Positions 1 to 9,592 of a stretch of 64,000 bases of DNA are shown piece after piece. The position numbers and the translations under genes are program-made. Below the pieces are notes generated by a model that searched no databases, was not told where the DNA came from, and was given only the letters and a program-made list of their open reading frames with translations. The stretch spans positions 62,001 through 126,000 of the forward strand of contig JAFWNM010000013.1 in NCBI GenBank assembly GCA_017510335.1. The letters run 5' to 3'. Within the stretch, counting starts at the first letter, position 1, and each line of letters begins with the position of its first letter. The stretch is from Paracoccaceae bacterium. Its GTDB lineage: Bacteria > Pseudomonadota > Alphaproteobacteria > Rhodobacterales > Rhodobacteraceae.

Positions 1-73
1 GCAACAATTCAGGGCGGACAAACGCATGCCCGATCCGGCTTGAAAAGGCTTGCAATTCCTTTGACAGCGTCAC
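1..73 (-). CDS. rnc: Ribonuclease III, N-terminal fragment (cut by window edge)
   Basis: The first 24 codons of an RNase III gene, cut by the left edge. Translation from the GTG at 73-71 gives a start reading MTLSKELQAFSSRIGHAFVR followed by PELL, which matches the usual N-terminus of alphaproteobacterial RNase III. The enzyme cleaves double-stranded RNA in rRNA maturation. The GTG overlaps the lepB stop by four bases (GTGA), so the two are translationally coupled; lepB-rnc is a familiar pair. Identification rests on this short stretch and on synteny. Confidence 0.8.
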   Translation of the reverse strand, partial: MTLSKELQAFSSRIGHAFVRPELL

Positions 74-858
74 GGAAGCCTCGCGAAAAAGCGGTCACTG
101 CGCCATGTCCAGAAGAAAAACAGCGACCGGCCCTCGGCGGAAAATACAACATGGCGCGCGCGCCCGATCAAATGATCAAACGGCACCATGCCCACACCGC
201 CCACACTGCGCGGCATGCGGCTGTCCAGCGAATTGTCGCGGTTGTCCCCCATGAAGAAGAAATGCCCTTCCGGCACAGTGAACACCGGCGTGTTATCCGC
301 AGCCCCGCCATCCGTGATATTGAGCACCGGATAGCTTACGCCATTGGGCAAGGTTTCAATCGCGCGCGGTTTCAGGCACTGACCACCCTGCCCCACTGGT
401 GCATTCGCGCAGCGCGGAAACTGGCCGGCGCCGCCCTGACGGTCATAGGTTTCGAAAAAATCGCCCGCGGGTTCCTGCGGCACCGCTTCATCATTCAGAT
501 ACAGCATTCCATCACGCATCTGCACCCTGTCACCGGGCATGCCGATCAAGCGCTTGATGTAATCCGCCCCTGTGCCGGGGTGGCGGAATACAACAACATC
601 GCCACGTTCCGGTTCGCTAGCGAACAAGCGGCCCGTGATCGGGCACGCACCGAACGGGCAGGAATACCGTGAATACCCGTAAGCCATTTTATTGACGAAC
701 AAAAAATCCCCGATCAGCAGTGTTTCCTTCATCGACCCTGACGGAATCCAGAAGGGCTGGAAAAACAATGTGCGAAACAGACCTGCAATCACCAAGGCGT
801 AAACGATTGTCTTGATGTTTTCCCAAAGGCCGTCTTTCTTGCCGTCGCTTGCTGCCAT
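70..858 (-). CDS. lepB: Signal peptidase I
   Basis: Membrane-anchored serine/lysine protease (262 aa) that removes signal peptides from exported proteins. One N-terminal membrane segment lies at about residues 16-34. The catalytic Ser42 sits in PSGSMKETL and the general-base Lys102 in YIKRLIGMPGD; the GDNRDNSLDSR box is near the C-terminus. Length is normal for the family. It is read toward rnc with a four-base overlap. The expected upstream partner acpS is absent; leuA lies divergently instead. Confidence 0.95.
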   Translation of the reverse strand: MAASDGKKDGLWENIKTIVYALVIAGLFRTLFFQPFWIPSGSMKETLLIGDFLFVNKMAYGYSRYSCPFGACPITGRLFASEPERGDVVVFRHPGTGADYIKRLIGMPGDRVQMRDGMLYLNDEAVPQEPAGDFFETYDRQGGAGQFPRCANAPVGQGGQCLKPRAIETLPNGVSYPVLNITDGGAADNTPVFTVPEGHFFFMGDNRDNSLDSRMPRSVGGVGMVPFDHLIGRARHVVFSAEGRSLFFFWTWRSDRFFARLP

Positions 859-978
859 GCGCCCAATCCGCCTGTTGTCATTTTACCCAAAGGTGTCGCG
901 CGCTTCATGGGCGGGGGCGGGCATGAAGTCAAGCTGTTGGCACATGACCCGCACATGAAAGTGACGGCAGTTTCGGGG

Positions 979-1007
979 TTTCCAAGCCCGCAGAACCTGC
1001 GTATACA
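979..1007 (+). promoter_or_regulatory. Candidate promoter of the leuA leader transcript
   Basis: A TTTCCA hexamer (979-984) and TATACA (1002-1007) are separated by 17 bases, a good sigma-70 spacing. A start site 6-7 bases beyond the -10 would fall on or next to the ATG of the leader peptide at 1014, making that transcript leaderless. No Shine-Dalgarno sequence precedes the leader ATG, which agrees with this. Prediction from sequence only. Confidence 0.4.
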
Positions 1008-1013
1008 CAGCAT

Positions 1014-1091
1014 ATGTCATTGAATGCACATATCCCGGCACCCGCCGCTTCGGCCTTGCAAATGGGTCTGCTTCTTCTTAGGGGCCTCTGA
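1014..1091 (+). CDS. Leucine-rich leader peptide of leuA (25 aa)
   Basis: A 25-codon open frame ending 90 bases before leuA: MSLNAHIPAPAASALQMG, then four consecutive Leu codons (CTG CTT CTT CTT, 1068-1079), Arg-Gly-Leu and TGA. Seven of 25 residues are Leu, five of them in the last seven codons, immediately before RNA segments able to form alternative stems. That is the design of an amino-acid attenuation leader, where ribosome stalling at Leu codons reports charged tRNA-Leu. Its placement directly before 2-isopropylmalate synthase makes chance unlikely. Too short for ordinary gene finding. Confidence 0.7.
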   Translation: MSLNAHIPAPAASALQMGLLLLRGL

Positions 1092-1174
1092 GCGTGTCCT
1101 GAACGGGCGCGCCACTCAGAGGTTGCAAGCGCCCGAACATCGCATCAGATAGAACAACGCTCCGCTTACAGGAC
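1083..1174 (+). promoter_or_regulatory. leuA attenuator: mutually exclusive stems and anti-SD segment
   Basis: Stem A pairs CCTCTGAG (1085-1092, containing the leader stop codon) with CTCAGAGG (1115-1122). Stem B pairs CGGGCGC (1104-1110) with GCGCCCG (1129-1135). Each lies partly in the loop of the other, so they compete. GTCCTG (1096-1101), in the loop of stem A, is complementary to CAGGAC (1169-1174), which contains the leuA Shine-Dalgarno AGGA. No U-tract follows either stem, so control may act on leuA translation or through Rho rather than by a classical intrinsic terminator. The pairings are seen; the mechanism is inferred. Confidence 0.55.
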
Positions 1175-1181
1175 TTCCACA

Positions 1182-2747
1182 ATGACGAAAAGCACCCCCA
1201 AACAGGACCATGTCCTGATATTTGACACCACATTGCGCGATGGCGAACAATCCCCCGGCGCGACCATGAGCCATGCCGAAAAGCTGGAAATCGCCAGCCT
1301 TCTGGACGAAATGGGTGTTGATATCATCGAGGCTGGGTTTCCCATCGCATCAGAGGGTGATTTTCAGGCCGTCAGCGAAATTGCACGCAATTCGCGCAAT
1401 TCGGTAATTTGTGGCCTGTCCCGCGCCAATTTCAACGATATCGACCGCTGCTGGGAGGCCGTGAAACACGCCGCGCGCCCGCGCATTCACACCTTTATCG
1501 GCACATCGCCCCTGCACCGCGAAATTACCGCGCTGGATCAGGATGCGATGGTTGCGCGCATTCACGACACAGTCAGCCATGCGCGCAACCTGTGTGATAA
1601 CGTGCAATGGTCCCCTATGGACGCCACCCGCACCGAGCATGACTATCTGTGCCGCGTTGTCGAAACCGCCATCAAGGCAGGGGCCACGACAATCAACATT
1701 CCCGACACTGTGGGCTATACCTATCCGCGCGAAAGTGCAGACCTGATTGCCATGTTGCTGGAACGTGTCCCCGGCGCGGATGAAATCATCTTTGCGACGC
1801 ATTGCCACAACGACCTTGGCATGGCGACTGCCAATTCGCTGGCCGCCGTGGAGGCGGGCGCGCGCCAGATCGAATGCACAATCAACGGGCTGGGCGAACG
1901 CGCGGGCAATACCGCACTGGAAGAAGTTGTGATGGCGCTGCGCGTGCGCAATGACATCCTGCCCTATCGCACGGGCATCGATACAACCAAGATCATGGGC
2001 ATTTCGCGCATGGTCGCGGCCGTGTCGGGCTTTCCGGTGCAGTTCAACAAGGCCGTGGTCGGCAAGAATGCCTTTGCGCATGAATCCGGCATTCATCAGG
2101 ACGGCATGCTGAAGAACAAGGAAACTTTTGAGATCATGCGCCCCGAAGATATCGGGCTGGCAGCGACCAATCTGGTCATGGGCAAGCATTCGGGGCGCGC
2201 GGCGCTGCGCGCGAAGCTGTCGGAACTGGGCTATGAGCTGGGCGACAACCAACTCAAGGATGTGTTCGTGCGCTTCAAGGCGTTGGCCGACCGCAAGAAG
2301 GAAGTGTATGACGACGACCTGATCGCGCTGATGACCGAAGCCAGCCTGAATGACGAAGACGCCTATCTGCAAGTGCGCAAGCTGCGCGTGATTTGTGGCA
2401 CCGAAGGACCGCAGGAAGCGGAACTTACATTGTCGATTGGTGGCGTTGAAAAATTTGTCGATGCCACAGGCGACGGGCCGGTGGATGCCACGTTCAATGC
2501 CGTCAAGATGCTGTTTGCACATGAGGCCAAGCTGGAACTGTATCAGGTGCATGCGGTCACCGAAGGCACCGATGCGCAGGCGACGGTCAGCGTTCGTCTG
2601 GCCCTGGATGGCGTCGTGTTTTCGGGCCAGTCCTCGGACACCGACACGGTCGTGGCGTCTGCGAAAGCGTATGTCAACGCGCTCAACCGCATGGTGTTGC
2701 ATCGTCACCGGGGCAATCTGTCCGCCCTGATGAGCAGCGCAAGCTGA
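1182..2747 (+). CDS. leuA: 2-isopropylmalate synthase
   Basis: First committed step of leucine synthesis: condenses acetyl-CoA with 2-oxoisovalerate. 521 aa. The DRE-TIM barrel shows FDTTLRDGEQSPG (residues 14-26, with Arg19-Asp20) and the metal ligands HCHND (His206, His208, Asp210). The region from about residue 390 to the end is the allosteric LeuA dimer domain that gives leucine feedback inhibition. The ATG is preceded by AGGA at 1170-1173. Transcribed alone behind the leader peptide; a strong hairpin follows it before mreB. Confidence 0.96.
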   Translation: MTKSTPKQDHVLIFDTTLRDGEQSPGATMSHAEKLEIASLLDEMGVDIIEAGFPIASEGDFQAVSEIARNSRNSVICGLSRANFNDIDRCWEAVKHAARPRIHTFIGTSPLHREITALDQDAMVARIHDTVSHARNLCDNVQWSPMDATRTEHDYLCRVVETAIKAGATTINIPDTVGYTYPRESADLIAMLLERVPGADEIIFATHCHNDLGMATANSLAAVEAGARQIECTINGLGERAGNTALEEVVMALRVRNDILPYRTGIDTTKIMGISRMVAAVSGFPVQFNKAVVGKNAFAHESGIHQDGMLKNKETFEIMRPEDIGLAATNLVMGKHSGRAALRAKLSELGYELGDNQLKDVFVRFKALADRKKEVYDDDLIALMTEASLNDEDAYLQVRKLRVICGTEGPQEAELTLSIGGVEKFVDATGDGPVDATFNAVKMLFAHEAKLELYQVHAVTEGTDAQATVSVRLALDGVVFSGQSSDTDTVVASAKAYVNALNRMVLHRHRGNLSALMSSAS

Positions 2748-3995
<1,248 letters not shown>

Positions 3996-4020
3996 CGCTG
4001 CAACAGGCCGGGTTTGAACT

Positions 4021-4965
4021 TTGGCATCCGATCGTCAGACAGACCAGGACTATATTCGCCCTGTCAGGCGTATTCTGATCGGGGTCATGGTCTTGTCTCT
4101 GTTGCTGGTCTTTCTGGTCTGGCGCGTTGACAGCCCAAGGGTGGAACAGCTGCGCACGGACCTGATAGACAGGATCGTGCCTTCTTTTGATTGGGCCATG
4201 CGCCCTGTCACGCGGGTGGCGGGTATGCTGGAAAACCTGCAATCCTATGCCCGTATTGTCGAACAGAACCAGGAATTGCGCCGCGAATTGCAGCAAATGC
4301 GCGCATGGCGCGAAGCGGCCTTGCAACTGGAACAGCGCAACGCGCAGCTTCTGGACCTTAATCAGGTCCGCATCGACCCGCAATTGACCCATGTAACAGG
4401 GGTTGTCATGGCCGATGGCGGTTCACCCTTCCGGCGGTCGGTGCTGTTGAATGTGGGGGCGCGCGACGGGGTGCAGGATGGCTGGGCGGTCATGGATGGT
4501 CTGGGGCTTGCGGGCCGTATCGCGGGGGTCGGCAACCGGACATCGCGGGTTGTGCTGTTGACGGATACGGCCAGTTCCGTTCCCGTGCTAATCCAGCCTT
4601 CGGGGCAGCGGGCCATGCTGTCGGGGGACAATTCCGTGTTTCCACTTCTGGAATTCATCGAAACCCCCGACGAATTGCGCCCCGGTGACCGGGTTATAAG
4701 TTCCGATGACGGCGGCGTATTTCCCGCAGGTCTGCTGATTGGCGAAGTTGTGCAGACACGCGACCGCCGCTTGCGTGTGCGCCTTGCGGCCGATTATGGT
4801 CGGCTGGAATTCCTGCGCGTCATGCGCTCGCGTCCGGTTGAACAGATTTTACACACTGGAAACCTGATTGTTCCTGACCCGCCGCGCCTGCCCGAACTGC
4901 CCGAACTGCCCGAGGGCGTGATCGCGCCCGCCGGTCCGGGCGCAGAAAGCGCCGTGGATGAGTAA
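4021..4965 (+). CDS. mreC: Rod shape-determining protein MreC
   Basis: Bitopic inner-membrane scaffold of the elongasome (314 aa) linking MreB/MreD with PBP2. One membrane segment at about residues 19-36 is followed by a coiled coil (residues 75-115, rich in Glu, Gln and Arg) and the periplasmic beta domain containing VNVGARDGVQDGWAV-type sequence. The C-terminal tail is Pro-rich. The start is a TTG 25 bases after mreB; no nearer ATG gives the full N-terminus. It overlaps mreD by eight bases. Confidence 0.92.
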   Translation: MASDRQTDQDYIRPVRRILIGVMVLSLLLVFLVWRVDSPRVEQLRTDLIDRIVPSFDWAMRPVTRVAGMLENLQSYARIVEQNQELRRELQQMRAWREAALQLEQRNAQLLDLNQVRIDPQLTHVTGVVMADGGSPFRRSVLLNVGARDGVQDGWAVMDGLGLAGRIAGVGNRTSRVVLLTDTASSVPVLIQPSGQRAMLSGDNSVFPLLEFIETPDELRPGDRVISSDDGGVFPAGLLIGEVVQTRDRRLRVRLAADYGRLEFLRVMRSRPVEQILHTGNLIVPDPPRLPELPELPEGVIAPAGPGAESAVDE

Positions 4966-5542
4966 ACGCCGCCCCGCCGGAAAAGCGCTTTATGTGGTGC
5001 TGTTTCTGTCGCTGGCCGCATTGGTCACATTCCTGCGGCTGTTGCCGATGCATGATTATGGCGCTGTGCCTTCTGTGCCCTCTGACGGGGGGTGGGGGGC
5101 AAATGGGCGCGACTGGCCGGCCCCCGATTTCCTGCTTTGTCTGACGCTGGCCTGGGTTGTGCGGCGTCCGGACCTGCTGCCTGCACCTGTTATCGCGGCA
5201 TATTTCCTGTTCGAGGATTTGCTGCTGCTGCGCCCGCCCGGCCTGTGGGCGCTGATTGTTCTGGGGGCCACGGAATTTCTGCGCACCCGCACTGCGTCGC
5301 TGCGCGGATTCGGGTTCTGGCTGGAATATGCGCTTGTTTGCGGGCTGATGCTGGCCATGTTTCTGGCCAATCGCGCCGTGATCGCAATTGTGATGATGCC
5401 ACAAGCCCCGCTTGACTTGAGCTTTGCGCAGTTTCTGGGCACAGTCATTGCATATCCGGCTGTGGTGGCTGTGTCGCATTATGTGTTCAAGCTGCGCAAA
5501 CCCGCCACAGGTGAAGTTGATGTTCTGGGACAGAAATTGTGA
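4958..5542 (+). CDS. mreD: Rod shape-determining protein MreD
   Basis: Small polytopic membrane protein of the elongasome (194 aa). Roughly five hydrophobic segments are visible (around residues 12-30, 56-68, 76-98, 121-142 and 158-176). Sequence conservation in this family is low, so the call leans on hydropathy, length and position between mreC and mrdA. It starts eight bases inside mreC, and its TGA overlaps the GTG of mrdA (GTGA). Confidence 0.9.
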   Translation: MSKRRPAGKALYVVLFLSLAALVTFLRLLPMHDYGAVPSVPSDGGWGANGRDWPAPDFLLCLTLAWVVRRPDLLPAPVIAAYFLFEDLLLLRPPGLWALIVLGATEFLRTRTASLRGFGFWLEYALVCGLMLAMFLANRAVIAIVMMPQAPLDLSFAQFLGTVIAYPAVVAVSHYVFKLRKPATGEVDVLGQKL

Positions 5543-7476
5543 AACGCACAGATCGCGACAAGGAAGTCAGTCAGGCAACAATCACGCGCCGCGGCCTGAT
5601 CATTGGCGGCGCGCAGCTTGCATTTGCCGGCGCGCTTGTGTGGCGGCTGCGCGATATGCAGTTGATGCACTCCGAGCAATTCCACCTGCTGGCCGAGGAA
5701 AACCGCATCAACCTGCGGCTGCTGCCGCCCACGCGCGGGTTGATCTTTGACCGCAACGGTGTGCTGCTGGCGGGCAATGAACAGAATTACCGTGTTGTCA
5801 TCAAACGCGATGACGCAGGCGATATCGATCTGGTTCTGGACCGCCTGTCGCAGCTTATCACATTAAGCGAGGATGATCTGGACCGCGCGCGGCGCGATTT
5901 GCTGCGCCACCGCCCCTTCGTGCCGGTAACCGTGGCCGAACGCCTGAACTGGGAAGAAATAAGCCGCATTGCGGCCAATGCCCCGGCCCTGCCGGGGGTG
6001 ACGCCGGAAATGGGGTTGTCGCGCGCCTACCCCCTGCGCGAAGATATGGCCCATGTCGTTGGCTATGTCGGCCCTGTGTCCGAACGCGACCTGGAAGCAT
6101 TGGAAGCCCCTGATCCGGTGTTGATGATCCCGCGCTTCCAGATTGGCAAAAGCGGTGTGGAACGCGCGATGGAAGATCGCTTGCGCGGAACCGCCGGGTC
6201 GCAACGCGTTGAGGTCAATGCCGTGGGCCGGGTCATGCGCGAACTGGACCGCGCCGAGGGGCAACCGGGCAGCAATGTGCATATGACCATTGATGCGCGG
6301 CTGCAGAACTACGCGCTGGAACGCATGCGCGGCCAAAGCGGGGCCGCCGTCGTTCTGGACACGGCAACAGGCGATATTCTGGCGCTTGCCTCTGCCCCCA
6401 GTTTTGACGCAAATCTGTTTGTGCGCGGCATTTCCACCACGAATTTCAACGCGCTTTTGGATGATGACTATCGCCCCTTGTTGAACAAGACCGTGCAAGG
6501 CATGTATCCGCCCGGGTCCACCTTCAAGATGGTTACAGCCCTTGCGGCGCTGGACGCAGGCGAAACAGATGGCGAGGAACGGGTGTTCTGCCCCGGTCAT
6601 ATGGATGTGTCGGGCAACCGTTTTCACTGCTGGCGGCGGGGCGGGCATGGGCGCGTGGGCCTTGTGTCCGCGTTGTCGGAAAGCTGCGATGTGTATTTCT
6701 ATGAAATGGCGCAACGCTGCGGCATCGACCGGATCAACGCGATGTCCGAACGTATGGGCCTTGGCATCCGCTATGATTTGCCCATTCCGTCAATCGCCGG
6801 GGGCTTGAACCCGACACGGGACTGGAAACGGCGCAACCGCAACGCCGAATGGTTGGTGGGCGACACGGTCAATGCGTCCATCGGTCAGGGGTTTGTGCTG
6901 TCTACGCCGTTGCAGTTGGCTGTTATGACAGCGCGACTGGCCACGAACAAGGCCGTTCTGCCCCGCTTGTTGCGCGACCCGCTGGAACAGGCCGAACCGC
7001 AGGCCGCATCGCTGGACCTGCGCCCCGAATGGCTGCGTATGATCCGCCGTGGGATGGTGGACACGGTCAATCATGCGCGCGGGACGGCCTATTCGTCGCG
7101 CGTGGTGGCCGATGGGCAGGAAATCGCAGGCAAAACCGGCACGAGTCAGGTATTCTCAATCACCCGCGCGGAACGCGATGCGGGCATCCGCCAGCAAAGC
7201 GACTTGCCGTGGAACCGGCGCAACCATGCGCTGTTTGTCAATTACGCCCCTGTTGAGGCGCCGCGCATTGCGGTGGCGGTTGTTATTGAACATGGGGGCG
7301 GCGGGTCATCGGCCGCCGCCCCCATCGGGCGCGACATTACGCTTGCCGCCCTGAATGACGGCATACCGCCGCTTTCGGCCTATCCGGCCCCGCAACGCAA
7401 CCGCATTCGCGCCGAACAGATCGAGTTGGAAGACCGCCTGCGCGACCCGCAGCTTTTGCGGATAAGCCGCGCATGA
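5539..7476 (+). CDS. mrdA: Penicillin-binding protein 2, elongation transpeptidase
   Basis: DD-transpeptidase (645 aa) that cross-links peptidoglycan during cell elongation, partner of RodA. A membrane anchor (about residues 18-36) precedes the pedestal domain. The transpeptidase motifs are intact: Ser327-x-x-Lys330 in YPPGSTFKMV, Ser382-Cys-Asp384, and Lys532-Thr-Gly534 in GKTGTSQ. The GTG start overlaps the mreD stop by four bases, and the stop overlaps the rodA ATG. The SCD triad in place of SxN is normal for this class. Confidence 0.95.
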   Translation: MKRTDRDKEVSQATITRRGLIIGGAQLAFAGALVWRLRDMQLMHSEQFHLLAEENRINLRLLPPTRGLIFDRNGVLLAGNEQNYRVVIKRDDAGDIDLVLDRLSQLITLSEDDLDRARRDLLRHRPFVPVTVAERLNWEEISRIAANAPALPGVTPEMGLSRAYPLREDMAHVVGYVGPVSERDLEALEAPDPVLMIPRFQIGKSGVERAMEDRLRGTAGSQRVEVNAVGRVMRELDRAEGQPGSNVHMTIDARLQNYALERMRGQSGAAVVLDTATGDILALASAPSFDANLFVRGISTTNFNALLDDDYRPLLNKTVQGMYPPGSTFKMVTALAALDAGETDGEERVFCPGHMDVSGNRFHCWRRGGHGRVGLVSALSESCDVYFYEMAQRCGIDRINAMSERMGLGIRYDLPIPSIAGGLNPTRDWKRRNRNAEWLVGDTVNASIGQGFVLSTPLQLAVMTARLATNKAVLPRLLRDPLEQAEPQAASLDLRPEWLRMIRRGMVDTVNHARGTAYSSRVVADGQEIAGKTGTSQVFSITRAERDAGIRQQSDLPWNRRNHALFVNYAPVEAPRIAVAVVIEHGGGGSSAAAPIGRDITLAALNDGIPPLSAYPAPQRNRIRAEQIELEDRLRDPQLLRISRA

Positions 7477-8621
7477 GTTACCTTGAATACAACACCAAGC
7501 GCATGCCTTCGGGACTGTCAAAAGTACTGTATGTCAACTGGCCGCTGGTGGTGCTGCTGGTCGCGGTCGCGTGCTACGGATTCATCATGTTGTATTCCGT
7601 CGCGGGCGGAAATGCTCGGCCTTGGATGGACCCGCAACTGCGCCGCTTCGGGGCAGGACTTGTGTTGATGCTGACGATTGGGTTTGTGCCGCTATGGTTC
7701 TGGCGGTCGATTGCCGGTATCGCTTATGGCCTGTCCATCCTGCTGTTGCTGGGGGTGGAATTTTTCGGAACAATCGGGATGGGCGCAAAACGCTGGCTTG
7801 TCATCGGGCCTGTGCGGTTGCAACCCTCGGAACTGGCCAAGATCACCACAATTCTGGCGCTGGCTGCGTATTATGACTGGCTGGGCATCAAGAAAACATC
7901 CCATCCGCTTTGGGTGGTTGTGGGCATCGCTATTGCGGCGGTGCCGGCGTTTCTGGTGCTGCGGCAACCGGATCTGGGCACAGCGCTGTTGCTGACTGTG
8001 GGGGGCGGCGTGGTGATTTTTGCCGCCGGGGTGCATTGGGCCTATTTCGCGGCACTGATTGGCAGCATGGGCGCGGGGATCACCGCTGTCATGTCCTCTC
8101 GCGGGACGGATTGGCAAATCCTGAAGGATTACCAGTATCGGCGCATCGATTCCTTCCTTGACCCGTCGCTTGATCCTTTGGGCGCGGGCTATCACATCAA
8201 CCAGTCGATGATCGCGCTGGGATCGGGGGGGTGGTCGGGGCGCGGATTCATGGAAGGAACCCAGGCGCGGCTGAACTTCCTGCCCGAGAAACACACTGAT
8301 TTCATTTTCACCACCCTGGCCGAGGAATTCGGCTTTGTCGGTGCAGTGTCGCTGCTGGTGCTGTATCTGATGATCATCGGGTTTTGCCTGCTGACAGCGT
8401 TTCGCACGTCCAGCCGGTTCGGGGCGTTGTTGGTTGTGGGTGTTGTAGGCACGTTCTTTCTGTATTTTGCAGTTAACATGGCGATGGTCATGGGGCTTGC
8501 GCCCGTGGTGGGGGTGCCGTTGCCGCTGGTGTCCTATGGGGGGTCGGCCATGATTGTTCTGATGGTCGGGTTCGGGTTGGTGCAATCGGCACATATTCAC
8601 AGACCAAGGTTGCCCTCATGA
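7473..8621 (+). CDS. rodA: Peptidoglycan glycosyltransferase RodA (SEDS family)
   Basis: Polytopic membrane glycosyltransferase (382 aa, about ten transmembrane segments) that polymerises lipid II with PBP2 in elongation. Family signatures include GAKRWLVIGPVRLQPSELAK, LRQPDLGTA, the large extracytoplasmic loop with GTQARLNFLPEKHTDFIF, and VPLPLVSYGGSAM near the end. ATGA overlaps at both ends couple it to mrdA and to the dehydrogenase gene downstream. Confidence 0.95.
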   Translation: MSYLEYNTKRMPSGLSKVLYVNWPLVVLLVAVACYGFIMLYSVAGGNARPWMDPQLRRFGAGLVLMLTIGFVPLWFWRSIAGIAYGLSILLLLGVEFFGTIGMGAKRWLVIGPVRLQPSELAKITTILALAAYYDWLGIKKTSHPLWVVVGIAIAAVPAFLVLRQPDLGTALLLTVGGGVVIFAAGVHWAYFAALIGSMGAGITAVMSSRGTDWQILKDYQYRRIDSFLDPSLDPLGAGYHINQSMIALGSGGWSGRGFMEGTQARLNFLPEKHTDFIFTTLAEEFGFVGAVSLLVLYLMIIGFCLLTAFRTSSRFGALLVVGVVGTFFLYFAVNMAMVMGLAPVVGVPLPLVSYGGSAMIVLMVGFGLVQSAHIHRPRLPS

Positions 8622-9550
8622 CGCTGACAGTTCTGTTCGCCGCAGGCCAGCCCTTGTTTGATGCGTATAAAACCGCGCTGGAACAGGCCTTTCAGGATCA
8701 TGCGCTGAATGTGCGGCTGGTCACGGATGCGCCACCCGAACAGGTGGATTATATCATCTATGCCCCGTCCAGCCCCTTGCAGGATTTCACGCCTTATACA
8801 GCGTGCAAGGCGGTCTTGAACCTTTGGGCCGGGGTTGAAAAGATCGTTGACAACCCGACCCTGACCCAACCGCTATGCCGCATGGTGGACCCTGCCCTGA
8901 CACAGGGAATGGTCGAATATGTCTGCGGTCATGTGCTGCGCCACCATCTGGGGATGGATGCCCATATTCACGCCCGCCCCGGCGACTGGCAGCCCGTTGA
9001 ACCCCCGCTTGCGCAGGAACGCAGCGTTGGCATTCTGGGGTTGGGCGCATTGGGGCTGGCGGTGGCGCAGGCGCTGGGCCATTTCGGGTTTGACATTCAC
9101 GGCTGGGCGCGCAGCCCCAAATCCGTGCCGGGGATCACTTGCCATCATGGGCCGAAGGGGTTGGAAGCCTGCCTGTCGCGCGCGCAGATTCTGGTCACGT
9201 TGCTGCCCCTGACAAGGGACACGGAAAACCTGCTGGATGCGCGGACATTGCAGATATTGCCAAAAGGGGCGGCGCTTATCAATCCGGGTCGCGGCGGGCT
9301 TGTGGATGACACTGCACTGATTGCCGCGCTGGACAGCGGGCAGTTGGGCCATGCCACACTGGATGTGTTCCGCACCGAACCCCTGCCCGCGGACCATGCT
9401 TTCTGGGCACATGCGCGCGTGACCGTGACACCCCATATTGCCGCCACAACGCGCCCGAAAACGGCGGCGCGGGTGATTGCGGAAAATATTGCGCGCAGCG
9501 CGCAAGGCCAGCCCCTGTTGCACCTTGTAGACCGCCCCCGAGGATACTGA
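8618..9550 (+). CDS. ghrA: D-isomer 2-hydroxyacid dehydrogenase, glyoxylate/hydroxypyruvate reductase A-like
   Basis: NAD(P)-dependent reductase (310 aa) of the GhrA branch, which reduces glyoxylate or hydroxypyruvate. The Rossmann motif is GILGLGALGLAVAQALGHFG; the catalytic set is visible as NPGRGGLVDD (Arg), DVFRTEPLP (Glu) and TPHIAATTRP (His). Cytoplasmic. It begins inside the rodA stop (ATGA) and so is translationally coupled to the shape operon, although no functional link to cell shape is known. Substrate is inferred from the family only. Confidence 0.85.
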   Translation: MTLTVLFAAGQPLFDAYKTALEQAFQDHALNVRLVTDAPPEQVDYIIYAPSSPLQDFTPYTACKAVLNLWAGVEKIVDNPTLTQPLCRMVDPALTQGMVEYVCGHVLRHHLGMDAHIHARPGDWQPVEPPLAQERSVGILGLGALGLAVAQALGHFGFDIHGWARSPKSVPGITCHHGPKGLEACLSRAQILVTLLPLTRDTENLLDARTLQILPKGAALINPGRGGLVDDTALIAALDSGQLGHATLDVFRTEPLPADHAFWAHARVTVTPHIAATTRPKTAARVIAENIARSAQGQPLLHLVDRPRGY

Positions 9551-9592
9551 AGGCCCGCAATTTTCATTATTCCGAAAGGGTCAGGTGCCATA

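Noticed and set aside
907-1023. 38-codon plus-strand frame starting ATGGGCGGGGGC upstream of the leuA leader
   Set aside because: No ribosome site, no coding-like composition, and it would overlap the predicted promoter and leader peptide.
1104-1135. Classical intrinsic terminator in the leuA leader
   Set aside because: The stem is good but no T-run follows, so it was recorded as part of an attenuator rather than as a terminator.
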